Below, in pieces: positions 6,319 to 13,730 of a stretch of DNA of 31,518 bases. The number at the start of each line of letters is the position of its first letter. Position 1 is the stretch's first letter. The notes beneath the pieces are model-generated. The model worked only from the letters and a program-made list of their open reading frames with translations, was not told where the DNA came from and searched no databases. The stretch is from Cenarchaeum sp. Its GTDB lineage: Archaea > Thermoproteota > Nitrososphaeria > Nitrososphaerales > Nitrosopumilaceae. The position numbers and the translations under genes are program-made. The DNA lies in contig JAHRAJ010000081.1 in assembly GCA_020027365.1 (NCBI GenBank), positions 1-31,518 on the forward strand. Reading direction: 5' to 3'.

Positions 6319-6766
6319 CCTTTTTCGCATTGTTTGGAATCAGCGTGTACATCATCCTTCTCTTGGCGTCGTCTAGACAGTCCACGGCGCGTACCAGCGA
6401 TGCGCCGACAACCCCCTGCTGTTCGGGGGTGAGGGACAAGAACACCTCTAGCAGGCCGTCTAGGTTGAACCTGATAATCCTCTCGGGCATGTCTGCAATC
6501 TCGTCCATGTACGTGCCAAACATCAAGAGCCGTTCGCCCTCGCCCATCGCGGCGAGCGCCCCCATCCACGTCTTGCACAGCTTTGCAAAGTTTGGAAACG
6601 GTATGTCCGGACCTGCCTCCAGCGCGTTTCTTACCACCTCGCGCCGCTCCTCTGCAGACATTGGAAAAAACTCCTTTAGCCTCTTTGCCAGTATGGGCTC
6701 CCTCAAAAAGTCCGGCAGGCTTGCCAGGTTTATGATGATGTTCCCCGCATAGTTTGGCTCTGACAC
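6305..6766 (-). CDS. Conserved-looking helical protein of unknown function
   Basis: A 153-residue, largely helical soluble protein with motifs LPDFLREPILAKRLKEFF, MSAEERREVVRNAL and LSLTPEQQGVVGASLVRAV. It contains one Cys near the middle and one near the C-terminus, and no membrane segment or known catalytic signature. I do not recognise the family; composition and codon use look genuinely coding. Two GTG starts are possible, 6775 and 6766. I prefer 6766 because it lies 26 nt from the TATA-like patch at 6787-6796. It is convergent with the YggX-like gene. Confidence 0.72.
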   Translation of the reverse strand: MSEPNYAGNIIINLASLPDFLREPILAKRLKEFFPMSAEERREVVRNALEAGPDIPFPNFAKLCKTWMGALAAMGEGERLLMFGTYMDEIADMPERIIRFNLDGLLEVFLSLTPEQQGVVGASLVRAVDCLDDAKRRMMYTLIPNNAKKAIGM

Positions 6767-6786
6767 GCTTGGCACCCCGTGGCGTT

Positions 6787-6796
6787 GGTATAAAAT
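6787..6796 (-). promoter_or_regulatory. TATA box of the helical-protein gene
   Basis: On the minus strand ATTTTATACC is a near-consensus archaeal TATA box centred about 26 nt upstream of the GTG at 6766. Confidence 0.6.
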
Positions 6797-7010
6797 GATT
6801 CACACGCCCACCGCCACACTGCGTCGTCACGCCCCTCCAAAATCTGTATATGTGCCAAAAAGCGGTCAAAGATGATCGCGCATCCCGGCAAGCCTTTTTT
6901 CCCAAAGTTCGATATCGCCGCCCATTTTCCCCATGCAGATTGTCCGGGGCCGTTTTTTACCCGTGGCCGGATTGGACATCTCCATCATCCTGCGGTTCCG
7001 CCGGATGCCG
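6797..7010. other. Intergenic stretch with nothing recognised
   Basis: About 210 bases between the promoter of the helical-protein gene and the end of the candidate frameshifted gene hold no convincing ORF, RNA or repeat. The long plus-strand open frame through here is continuous with purA but is not PurA-like. Confidence 0.4.
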
Positions 7011-7308
7011 TCATGGGAACAAAAACTCGTCATATTCGGGAGGTATCGGGTCGCAGTCGTACTCTGCCGGGATCTTGATTACCCGCAGCAGGCCGCACGG
7101 GTATTGGCACGGGGGCGTCCGGGGACTGCCCAAAACTGGCATGCGTCCCGTCCTCAATCCCAAACAGATCCATGTACCGCAAGGTGCGGGACGGGGTGTG
7201 GGAGTATCCCCGCAATCCGCCCAGAATGTCGCCGCGCCAAGAATTGCAGAATGCACGCGATCGCCGGATGCGACCGTACCTGTTTACGTCGTGCCTAGTC
7301 TTGAGCAT
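7011..7308 (-). pseudogene. Probable frameshifted small gene, about 97 codons
   Basis: On the minus strand an ATG at 7308 opens a plausible reading (MLKTRHDVNRYGRIRRSR, later LRYMDLFGIEDGTHASFG). After about residue 60-70 this frame degrades, while the neighbouring frame becomes protein-like and ends LLRVIKIPAEYDCDPIPP then YDEFLFP and TGA at 7011. Joining the two across a G-run region (about 7100-7125) would give one protein of about 97 residues. A weak A/T patch precedes the ATG. This could be a real frameshift mutation, a sequencing error in a G homopolymer, or coincidence. I recognise no family. Confidence 0.4.
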
Positions 7309-7432
7309 TTCGTTATGAACGATGGTTCGTTAAGCCAAATCGCCCCTTTTGCCACGCTACGGCATCCGACACCGAAATCTTTGACCGCTTTTCCCCAGAT
7401 CAGCAATTTTGACCAGGGCCGCCGTCACCCTA

Positions 7433-7442
7433 GCTTAAATAA
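7433..7442 (+). promoter_or_regulatory. TATA-like promoter of purA
   Basis: gcttaaataa is centred about 27 nt before the ATG at 7465. It decides the start within an open frame that runs about 600 nt further upstream. Confidence 0.6.
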
Positions 7443-7464
7443 CACGCATCCGGCCTTTGTGCGT

Positions 7465-8472
7465 ATGCCATCCATGCTTGTGATAGGTGGATTCTTTGGG
7501 GACGAGGGCAAGGGGAAGATCATCTCGTATCTTGCCGTGCACGACGATCCCGCGATAGTGGTGCGCGGCGGGGCCGGACCAAACGCCGGTCACACGATCC
7601 ACGACGGCGGCAAGATATTCAAGGTGCGCATGCTTCCGAGCGGGTTTTTGAACAAAAACGCACGCGTCATGATCGGCCCCGGCGTGGTGGTAAACCCCGA
7701 CGTCCTGCACAGGGAGGTCGACGACCTTGGCGTGCGGGGGCGCGCATTCGTAGACCAAAACTGCGGGATAATCGAGGAATCCCACCTGCAACGCGACTCA
7801 CGCGGCGATCTCAAGGAAAAGATCGGCAGCACCGGATCGGGCACGGGGCCTGCCAACGCCGACAGGGCACTGCGCGTACTGCGTCTGGCAAAGGACGTGG
7901 AATCGACCAAGCCCTACACGGTGGACGTGCCGCGGCAGGTCAACGACGCGCTGGATGCCGGCCACCTCGTCCTGGTGGAGGGTACGCAGGGGACGTTCCT
8001 GTCGCTGTGGCACGGCACATACCCGTACGTGACCTCAAAGGACGTCACCGCCCCCGGAATCTGCGCCGACATCGGGCTGGGACCCACGCGTGTGGACGAG
8101 GTAATCGTGGTGTTCAAGGCGTATGTGACGCGGGTGGGCACGGGACCCCTGGCCGGCGAGCTGTCCTCCGAGGAGGCCGCCTCCCGTGGCTGGTCCGAGT
8201 TTGGAACGGTCACCGGCAGGCAGAGGCGCGCCGCCGAGTTTGACTTTGATCTGGCCGCCCGCGCGGTCATGCTCAACGGCGCCACGCAGATCTCCGTCAC
8301 AAAGCTGGACGTCATCTACCCCGACTGCGCGGGCAAAACGTCCTTTGACGATCTTGGCAGCGACGCGCGCGCGTTCATAGGCGGCATCGAGGACAGGCTC
8401 GGCGTTCCCGTCACGATAATAGGCACGGGCCCCGCCGTGGGCGACATCATAGACAGGCGTGCCGCACGGTAG
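7465..8472 (+). CDS. purA: Adenylosuccinate synthetase, short archaeal form
   Basis: A 335-residue PurA that joins IMP and Asp with GTP to give adenylosuccinate on the way to AMP. The N-terminal GGFFGDEGKGK (residues 8-18) is the GTP P-loop bearing the catalytic Asp13. NAGHT (40-44) carries catalytic His43. STGSGTGPANADR, LVLVEGTQGTFLSLWHGTYPYVTS and TVTGRQRRAAEFD are further family blocks. Archaeal PurA lacks about 100 residues present in bacterial enzymes, and the length fits this. The frame is open far upstream, but the ATG at 7465 has a leaderless-spaced TATA patch and a canonical N-terminus. PyrF follows on the same strand with its own promoter. Confidence 0.95.
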   Translation: MPSMLVIGGFFGDEGKGKIISYLAVHDDPAIVVRGGAGPNAGHTIHDGGKIFKVRMLPSGFLNKNARVMIGPGVVVNPDVLHREVDDLGVRGRAFVDQNCGIIEESHLQRDSRGDLKEKIGSTGSGTGPANADRALRVLRLAKDVESTKPYTVDVPRQVNDALDAGHLVLVEGTQGTFLSLWHGTYPYVTSKDVTAPGICADIGLGPTRVDEVIVVFKAYVTRVGTGPLAGELSSEEAASRGWSEFGTVTGRQRRAAEFDFDLAARAVMLNGATQISVTKLDVIYPDCAGKTSFDDLGSDARAFIGGIEDRLGVPVTIIGTGPAVGDIIDRRAAR

Positions 8473-8554
8473 CCCCCTGCCCCCTGCCCCCCGCCCGCCC
8501 ACCATTGGCCAACTCGTAGCGGCGGCGGCGGATCCCACCCGGGCCAAGACAGCG

Positions 8555-8575
8555 GCCGCCGCCGCCGCCGCCGCC
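8555..8575 (+). repeat. (GCC)7 trinucleotide run upstream of pyrF
   Basis: Seven perfect GCC triplets lie in the 138-bp purA-pyrF gap, just upstream of the pyrF TATA patch. The gap also holds C-runs and a GGC run near 8519-8530. Confidence 0.85.
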
Positions 8576-8578
8576 ACA

Positions 8579-8588
8579 AAACTTAAGC
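8579..8588 (+). promoter_or_regulatory. TATA-like promoter of pyrF
   Basis: aaacttaagc is centred about 27 nt before the ATG at 8611 and directly abuts the GCC run. Confidence 0.55.
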
Positions 8589-8610
8589 CAAGCAGCATGT
8601 ACCTGCAACC

Positions 8611-9369
8611 ATGGCCAACTTTAAAGCGGCTATGAGGCGGGCAGCGCGCGCCAAGGGATCCGTGATAATACTGGCAAACGACTACGAGCCTGCGCCGCCC
8701 CGCGACCTGCAAAAGGCGGCCCTGCGCAACATCGGCCTGCTCCACCCGCACATATCCGGGGTAAAGCTAAACCTGCACCTGCTGCTCCCGCTGGGCCAGA
8801 GGGAGATTGGCAGGATAACCCGGGCCGCCGCCGACCGCGGTCTGGTCACAATAGCCGACATAAAGCTCAACGACATTGGCAACACAAACCGGGTCGTTTT
8901 GGAAAACCTGTGGGATCTGGGGTTTGACGCCGTCATTGCAAACCCGATCATGGGCCCCGGCGGCCTGCGCGCGCTTGTACGACACGCCCACCGGCGCGGC
9001 AAGGGCGTGATCACGCTGTGTCACATGAGCGCGCCCGAGGCGCGGCTGGCATACGACCTGGGCGTCGTCCCGTCACCAAACGGCACGCGCCAATCCCGGC
9101 TGTACCGGCTGTTCCTCCGGTGGGCGCTCCAGGAGTGTGTTGACGGCGTCGTGGCGGGGGCCACGTTTCCAGAAATAATAAGATACTGCCGCAAGACCGC
9201 CCGGGGACGGCTTGACATTTACTCGCCCGGCGTGGGCGTCCAGGGGGGAAATCCGGCCGGGATTGTCTCGGCGGGCACCGACTATTTGATAGTGGGCCGG
9301 TCGATCCTGGGGGCGGCCGACCCCGCCGCCGAGGCACGGCGAATTCAGGACGCCGTCCGTGCAAGGTAG
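8611..9369 (+). CDS. pyrF: Orotidine 5'-phosphate decarboxylase
   Basis: A 252-residue TIM-barrel enzyme converting OMP to UMP, the last step of de novo UMP synthesis. The catalytic array is visible as LANDYEP (Asp24), VKLN (Lys52) and IADIKLNDIGNT (Asp83, Lys85, Asp88). The phosphate-binding end IYSPGVGVQGGNP and TDYLIVGRSIL are at the C-terminus. Length is slightly above the archaeal norm (about 210-230 aa). It has its own promoter at leaderless spacing. The 3' end overlaps the convergent Nudix gene by 25 bp. Confidence 0.93.
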   Translation: MANFKAAMRRAARAKGSVIILANDYEPAPPRDLQKAALRNIGLLHPHISGVKLNLHLLLPLGQREIGRITRAAADRGLVTIADIKLNDIGNTNRVVLENLWDLGFDAVIANPIMGPGGLRALVRHAHRRGKGVITLCHMSAPEARLAYDLGVVPSPNGTRQSRLYRLFLRWALQECVDGVVAGATFPEIIRYCRKTARGRLDIYSPGVGVQGGNPAGIVSAGTDYLIVGRSILGAADPAAEARRIQDAVRAR

Positions 9370-9767
9370 TGGGCCGCCCCGGCCAAAACCCGGCGCGCGT
9401 TTGCAAAGGTCACCTTGGCAGACGCCTCTTCAAAACCCATCCACGCGTGATCAACATGCTCGTGTGACAGCACGACATCCTCGACGGACGTCTCTGCCAG
9501 AAAGAACACGACCTGCTTGTGCACACTCTCTCCGGCATGCTCAAAGTCGTACTCTATGCGGTGCTCAAAACCGTCGACAAACGCCAGATCCTCAATCCCC
9601 GTCTCCTCCATGACCTCCCTTGTCGCGGCCTGAACCTGCGTCTCGCCGTGCTCAATCCTGCCCTTGGCAAAGTCCCAGTGGCCGGACGGGTACTTTAGCA
9701 GCAGGAACACGGTCTCCTCCCCCGCCCTCCTAAAGATCACCGCGCCTGCGGACGCATCCTCGCGCAT
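9345..9767 (-). CDS. Nudix hydrolase (Ap4A-hydrolase-like)
   Basis: A 140-residue Nudix protein. The complete Nudix box G-x5-E-x7-REVMEETG-I occupies residues 36-58 (GRIEHGETQ, then REVMEETGIE), preceded by YPSGHWDFAKG, a pattern seen in diadenosine tetraphosphate hydrolases of the MutT/AP4A group. Such enzymes cleave nucleoside diphosphates linked to another group. A dinucleoside-polyphosphate substrate is likely but not proven. Its ATG overlaps the last base pair of the upstream cis-prenyltransferase stop (TAATG), so it is translated from the same mRNA. Confidence 0.9.
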   Translation of the reverse strand: MREDASAGAVIFRRAGEETVFLLLKYPSGHWDFAKGRIEHGETQVQAATREVMEETGIEDLAFVDGFEHRIEYDFEHAGESVHKQVVFFLAETSVEDVVLSHEHVDHAWMGFEEASAKVTFANARRVLAGAAHYLARTAS

Positions 9768-10558
9768 TACCTGCCCAGCCTCCTCTTCCTCTTTTGATAC
9801 GTCCTGATGGCCCGCATCAGATCTATCTTTCGAAACTCCGGCCAGAATATGTCCATGAACACCAGCTCGCTGTAGACGCTCTGCCACATAAGAAACCCGC
9901 TGAGCCTCTTTTCACCCGACGTCCTTAGTATCATGTCCGGGGAGGACTGCGGAAGGTGGGACGTATACAGGTTTGCCTCGATCTCCTCCTTGTCTATGTC
10001 ATCCACCCCGATCTCGCCGTCCCTGATCTTGGCCCCGATCTTCTTTACGGCGTCAACCAGCTCGTTTTGCCCCCCGTACGCGAGCGCTATGTTCAAAAAA
10101 TGGTTGTCATACCCCTTTGTGGCATCATCAAGCCTGCCGAGCACCGTCCTTATCGACTGTGGCAGGAGATCCAGCCTCCCAATCCCCTTTACCCTCATCC
10201 TGCTCCTGTGTATCCTGGGATCGTCGTACAGCTTTTGCAGCCTGGCCTCGATCAGCCCGAACAGATCATCAATCTCCACGCCAGTCCTGTCCATGTTCTC
10301 CGCAGACAGCGCATACAGCGTGATGATCTTTATGTCAAACTCTTCGCACCAGTCGAGCAGGTTTTCGACCGCGTCGGCCCCCCTCCCGTGCCCGTCCGCG
10401 TCCAGACCGAGGTTTCTCCGGGCCCATCTCCTGTTTCCGTCCAGAATCAACGCCAGGTGGTTTGGTATGTCGCCGCACCTAACGTCATGCTCCAGCCTCT
10501 TTGAGTAAATCCTGTACAGCCCGGATATCTGAAATACCACGTCCTTGATCCTGTTCAT
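9767..10558 (-). CDS. uppS: cis-Prenyltransferase (undecaprenyl diphosphate synthase family)
   Basis: A 263-residue UPP-synthase-fold enzyme that elongates an allylic diphosphate with isopentenyl diphosphate to make the long polyprenyl lipid carrier for glycosylation. Signatures: LILDGNRRWARRNL (residues 37-50, catalytic Asp40), GHGRGADAVENLL, ITLYALSAENMDR, LNIALAYGGQNELV and the C-terminal substrate block DMILRTSGEKRLSGFLMWQ, then YSELVFMDIFWPEF. In archaea the product is probably C55-C60 polyprenol. It starts at ATG 10558, with a TATA-like patch 28 nt upstream. The frame extends upstream into a proline-rich reading that is probably untranslated. It is coupled to the Nudix gene. Confidence 0.93.
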   Translation of the reverse strand: MNRIKDVVFQISGLYRIYSKRLEHDVRCGDIPNHLALILDGNRRWARRNLGLDADGHGRGADAVENLLDWCEEFDIKIITLYALSAENMDRTGVEIDDLFGLIEARLQKLYDDPRIHRSRMRVKGIGRLDLLPQSIRTVLGRLDDATKGYDNHFLNIALAYGGQNELVDAVKKIGAKIRDGEIGVDDIDKEEIEANLYTSHLPQSSPDMILRTSGEKRLSGFLMWQSVYSELVFMDIFWPEFRKIDLMRAIRTYQKRKRRLGR

Positions 10559-10580
10559 ACACAACGGTCGTGCTTTTCGC

Positions 10581-10590
10581 CAAATATTAC
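10581..10590 (-). promoter_or_regulatory. TATA-like promoter of uppS-Nudix operon
   Basis: On the minus strand GTAATATTTG is centred about 28 nt upstream of the ATG at 10558. Confidence 0.55.
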
Positions 10591-10672
10591 TATGGTGGAT
10601 TGGCGGCGGCGGCGGAGGGGAGGGAGACGGCCGGCCTGCGGGCATCCGCGCGCCCGTGATGCCGCGCGCCTT

Positions 10673-11833
10673 TTAACCGGTTCTCTCGCCCTCGCCTGCG
10701 AGCTCACCGGACCGCCACCGGTATCTCCTGAACAGCAGGATGGCGGACACCAGCGTGGCGGCCAGCCCTCCCAGCAACGTGGGCAACAGCGTAAACGAGC
10801 TTGCGTCGTTGACCATGATGTTGGTAAACTGGGCCACCGTCGGGTACAGGGCCGCCAGCACCACGAGCCTGAGGATGTCCGGTATCTGCCTGTGCATCCC
10901 CGCAAGCCAGTTGCTCAGCAGCATCCCCGCAAATATGGTGCCGATTCCGACCCACAGGATTGGCAGTGCCCCCGCGATAAACTGTCCTATCACCATCTCG
11001 TTTGATATCCGATCCAGTACGTCAGACCCCGTCTTTACATCGTCAATGCCGACCACCGATATGCCTGCCGGAACAGAGGACAGCATCAGTATCGCCCCGG
11101 CAATCAGCGTAAACACCCTGATAAATCCCGACGGCGTGGGCTTGGCCCAGTTTGCCCAGACCCTGTCTATGTCAAACGCCCTGATCAGGAACGCCCCGCC
11201 AAGTATGCTTACCAGCACCGCAAAAATCTCGGCCGTGTACCCAAACACCGTGGCAACGCCGCCAATCAGCAAAAGTATCCCCGGTACGCCGAGGAAAAAT
11301 TTTGAATACTTTGGATCGTATGCGACCATCTTGAGATACTTTGCAAACACGGCATACGAGTATTCCACGCTCCTGCTGACCCTCATCACCACCCGCTGCA
11401 CGGACACCACGGGCAACACAGACTGTATCACGGGAATCACGCTCTCGTCATCCTCGCCGTCTGACACTATGACCGCCCCCTCTGCCGAAAACTTGTCCAT
11501 GATGCGCCTCACCTCGCTGGCGATCTTTTCATCCGCATGCACGCCCCTCTGCGCAACCCCGGTGATCACGGCCACCTCGGCCTGATATCCCTTGCTTACA
11601 AGATCCTCGTACGTCTTTATCGCCGAAAATATGGCGTTGGAATCTGCGTCCTCGGGGTCCTCCAGCGCCAGCCGCTGGGCCGCCTCTATGCACGCGTCCC
11701 TGCCCATGACCGGCGTCCTAATCCCCGTCTTTTCGCCCACGTCGTTGTCCCTGTCCACGCAGATCACAAGCAACCTGCTTGCCGATGACGCACTCACGTC
11801 CTTTTCCACCCTGCTATCGGCCTTTTGGGACAT
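10673..11833 (-). CDS. DUF373-family membrane protein
   Basis: A 386-residue protein of the archaeal DUF373 family. The N-terminal half (about residues 20-150) is soluble: LLVICVDRDNDVGEKTGIRTPVMGR, then a helix, AVITGVAQRGVHADEKIASEV and GAVIVSDGEDDESVIPVIQS. A basic amphipathic link (RVVMRVSRSVEYSY) follows. The C-terminal half has about six hydrophobic segments: near 182-200, 204-222, 244-264, 290-312, 325-345 and 352-370. The molecular function of DUF373 is unknown; the Asp-rich N-terminus looks like a nucleotide- or metal-binding Rossmann-type fold. The ATG at 11833 is at leaderless distance from a TATA patch. The C-terminal residues are Gly/Arg/Glu-rich. Confidence 0.88.
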   Translation of the reverse strand: MSQKADSRVEKDVSASSASRLLVICVDRDNDVGEKTGIRTPVMGRDACIEAAQRLALEDPEDADSNAIFSAIKTYEDLVSKGYQAEVAVITGVAQRGVHADEKIASEVRRIMDKFSAEGAVIVSDGEDDESVIPVIQSVLPVVSVQRVVMRVSRSVEYSYAVFAKYLKMVAYDPKYSKFFLGVPGILLLIGGVATVFGYTAEIFAVLVSILGGAFLIRAFDIDRVWANWAKPTPSGFIRVFTLIAGAILMLSSVPAGISVVGIDDVKTGSDVLDRISNEMVIGQFIAGALPILWVGIGTIFAGMLLSNWLAGMHRQIPDILRLVVLAALYPTVAQFTNIMVNDASSFTLLPTLLGGLAATLVSAILLFRRYRWRSGELAGEGERTG

Positions 11834-11854
11834 GCTGTTACACAACGTGGCTGC

Positions 11855-11864
11855 CTTTAATAAT
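11855..11864 (-). promoter_or_regulatory. TATA-like promoter of the DUF373 gene
   Basis: On the minus strand ATTATTAAAG is centred about 27 nt upstream of the ATG at 11833. Confidence 0.55.
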
Positions 11865-11893
11865 TTCCGGCGGGCGGCCGTCACCTGTGTTGC

Positions 11894-12466
11894 CTATGGC
11901 GACGGGACGGCATCCGCCGACTCTGCCATGTACGACATCATCTGCGCCCTCATCTCCTTGATTCTGGCAGCCGCCTCTTCCAGCGCCTCCCCGCCGTCCT
12001 GGCCGCCCGCCTTTTCTGCGGCCACGATGGTCTCCCTGATTATCGAGTTTTGCACACGCAACGCCTCGACATAGCTGACATAGCTGTCGTGCCACTCCTG
12101 GGGGGCCTTGCTCTCGACAAGCCGGAGTATCTGCGTCCGGACCTGCGCCGACGTGGCATCCGCCATCTCTGCATACTCTTGCGCGGTTATCCGGCCCGCC
12201 CCAAGGGCCCCAAATGACGCGTCGACCTCGTTGGATAGCACGCCGTGTATGCTCCTGACTCCGTCCAGATGCCCCCCGTAATCCGAGGTGACTATCGCCA
12301 CGTTCCCGCCGTCCTGGGGGGATCGCACCGGCTGCGACATCCACCCGCCGCCGCCGCCTCCATCCTGCGGCGGCATCGTCCATACCGCAAAGCTGGCCAC
12401 CGTAATGGCGCCCAAAATCGCAGCCGTAATGGCCACCCCCCTCCTCCTCGTTCTTGCTCTTGCCAT
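11894..12466 (-). CDS. Membrane-anchored extracytoplasmic protein, unknown function
   Basis: A 190-residue protein with a basic N-terminus (RARTRRRG), one hydrophobic segment at about residues 11-30 and an outer region. A Gly-rich stretch (DGGGGGGW) follows the membrane segment, then mainly helical sequence from about 65 to 185 with Glu/Ala-rich heptad-like stretches. There are no cysteines and no clear cleavage motif. I do not recognise a family; small anchored helical proteins of this type are frequent in Thaumarchaeota. The ATG at 12466 is 27 nt from a TATA-like patch. It runs in the same direction as the DUF373 gene, whose own promoter follows after the stop. Confidence 0.7.
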   Translation of the reverse strand: MARARTRRRGVAITAAILGAITVASFAVWTMPPQDGGGGGGWMSQPVRSPQDGGNVAIVTSDYGGHLDGVRSIHGVLSNEVDASFGALGAGRITAQEYAEMADATSAQVRTQILRLVESKAPQEWHDSYVSYVEALRVQNSIIRETIVAAEKAGGQDGGEALEEAAARIKEMRAQMMSYMAESADAVPSP

Positions 12467-12488
12467 GCGGCAAAACCCCTCTGGCGGC

Positions 12489-12498
12489 CCTTTATCTG
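12489..12498 (-). promoter_or_regulatory. TATA-like promoter of the anchored-protein gene
   Basis: On the minus strand AGATAAAGGG is centred about 27 nt upstream of the ATG at 12466. Confidence 0.45.
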
Positions 12499-12690
12499 TT
12501 GGCGTGAAAAATCCAATTTTCCCAAAAATGGGCCCAAATGGGCCACAACACCGTCTCTGCGGCCCAAAACCCGCCAAAAATCCGCCAAAAGCCGCGGATT
12601 TTCCAAATTTTCCGGCGCGGCGGTGCCACAAACACCCGGTAAAATCTACAGATATCTAGGCATGGGGTAAAATAATTTTTACAGCACCTC

Positions 12691-12700
12691 ACTAAATACG
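12691..12700 (+). promoter_or_regulatory. TATA-like promoter of the DUF5679 gene
   Basis: actaaatacg is centred about 28 nt before the second in-frame ATG (12724). That ATG is the better start, because the first (12712) would be too close to the box. Confidence 0.5.
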
Positions 12701-12723
12701 AGCATTACGCTATGGACTTTAGA

Positions 12724-12867
12724 ATGGTTCAAGCATACTGCGTAAAATGCAGGGAAAAAAGGGACATCAAAGATCCCAAGGAAACTAAGCTGAAGAACGG
12801 GCGACCGGCCGTAAAAGGCTCGTGCCCAGAATGTGGTACCAACGTCTTTAGAATCGGAAGCATGTAG
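12724..12867 (+). CDS. DUF5679 zinc-ribbon protein
   Basis: A 47-residue protein, too short for usual ORF cut-offs. It begins MVQAYCVKCREKRDIKD and ends SCPECGTNVFRIGSM. CVKC and CPEC are the two zinc knuckles, and KNGRPAVKGSCPECGT matches the DUF5679 pattern. These tiny ribbons are widespread in archaea and may bind nucleic acid; no function is established. An ATG four codons upstream (12712) is an alternative start. It sits just before the aIF2-beta operon but is probably transcribed separately, since an A/T-rich promoter patch lies between them. Confidence 0.85.
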   Translation: MVQAYCVKCREKRDIKDPKETKLKNGRPAVKGSCPECGTNVFRIGSM

Positions 12868-12890
12868 ACGTTGCCCACACGCCTCTTTTT

Positions 12891-12902
12891 TAAAATAGAT
12901 AT
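12891..12902 (+). promoter_or_regulatory. TATA-like promoter of the aIF2-beta/topoisomerase VI operon
   Basis: taaaatagatat is centred about 30 nt before the TTG at 12927. It is the only A/T-rich element ahead of the six-gene cluster. Confidence 0.55.
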
Positions 12903-12926
12903 AGGGTGTACATGCCGCCCTGAATA

Positions 12927-13349
12927 TTGACAAAGGAAGAGTACGAGGTCATGCTCAAAAGGATTGGCGACCGCCTGTCCGACGGGACCGGATCCTCCAC
13001 CGCCCGCTTTGAACTGCCTGCGGTAGACGTGATGTGGGAGGGCCAAAAGACGTATCTGCGCAACTTTTCGGAATTTCCCAAGGTGCTGCGCCGCGACCCC
13101 GACAAGGTCTTGCAGTACCTGGCAAAGGAGTTTGCGGTGCCTGCAGAACGGCTGGGCGAAAAGGCCATGTTCATAGGCAAGCGAGACCCCGACGACTTTA
13201 CGCGGCTGTTCCGGATTTACGTAAAGGACTATGTAGAGTGCCCCACGTGCAAGAGCCCCGACACCCGGGCGGTCAAGGAAAACCGGATTTCATTCCTGAT
13301 CTGCGAGGCGTGCGGCGCCAAGTCCACGGTAAAGGGAAAGTATGCGTGA
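12927..13349 (+). CDS. Translation initiation factor 2 subunit beta
   Basis: A 140-residue aIF2-beta, part of the heterotrimer that brings Met-tRNAi to the ribosome. It has the N-terminal helix (EEYEVMLKRIGDRL), the core alpha-beta domain with TYLRNFSEFPKVLRRDPDKVLQYLAKEF and a C-terminal zinc ribbon with CPTC at residues 105-108 and CEAC at 126-129. The length is exactly that of the family. The start appears to be TTG at 12927; the nearest ATG upstream (12912) runs into a stop, and the ATG at 12951 would remove the N-terminal helix that contacts the gamma subunit. It is the first gene of a tight operon; its TGA overlaps the next ATG (TGATG). Confidence 0.95.
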   Translation: MTKEEYEVMLKRIGDRLSDGTGSSTARFELPAVDVMWEGQKTYLRNFSEFPKVLRRDPDKVLQYLAKEFAVPAERLGEKAMFIGKRDPDDFTRLFRIYVKDYVECPTCKSPDTRAVKENRISFLICEACGAKSTVKGKYA

Positions 13350-13726
13350 TGTCCTCCTCCTCCCCCCCCTCTCCCGCCGCCGCCGCTACCGCCTCCCCCC
13401 GGCCCGGATCATCTGCGTCCCAATCCGCCGCCTCCTTTTCGGTGCGCGTATCCAGCCACCGGGACAACGTGATGCTCAACATCTGTGATCCCGAGCTGGT
13501 CGGCACGACCGCGTCCGACGGGGAGCGAAACATCGCCATCAGCCGCGGTTATTATTGCGAAAGGACGGTGGACCGGCGCGAGGCCGAGAAGCTGCTGCAA
13601 ACCTCGTCGATAATCAACATGGCGGGGGAAAAGACAATCTCGATGTCGATCGGAATGGGGATTGGGATCGAGTCCGGCATAAAGCACGTCGGAGACGTCC
13701 CCTTTCTCATAGTGATCAAGATGTGA
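13349..13726 (+). CDS. DUF424-family protein with Ser/Ala/Pro-rich N-terminus
   Basis: A 125-residue protein. From about residue 29 (SFSVRVSSHRDNVMLNICDPELVGT, later YYCERTVDRREAEKLLQ and INMAGEKTISMSIGMG) it matches archaeal DUF424, a small domain often near translation genes, with no established function. The first 28 residues are low-complexity Ser/Pro/Ala, absent from typical members (about 95-100 aa). A GTG near 13441 could be an alternative start giving the standard length. The ATG overlaps the aIF2-beta stop by one base, favouring the longer form. Confidence 0.82.
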   Translation: MSSSSPPSPAAAATASPRPGSSASQSAASFSVRVSSHRDNVMLNICDPELVGTTASDGERNIAISRGYYCERTVDRREAEKLLQTSSIINMAGEKTISMSIGMGIGIESGIKHVGDVPFLIVIKM

Positions 13727-13730
13727 TCGC

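Noticed and set aside
6850..7464. N-terminal extension of the PurA frame
   Set aside because: The added 205 residues have no PurA similarity; the canonical GGFFGDEGKGK start and a TATA patch favour 7465.
13034..13348. Extension of the DUF424 frame upstream into aIF2-beta
   Set aside because: It lies in another frame of a well-conserved gene; the TGATG overlap marks the true start.
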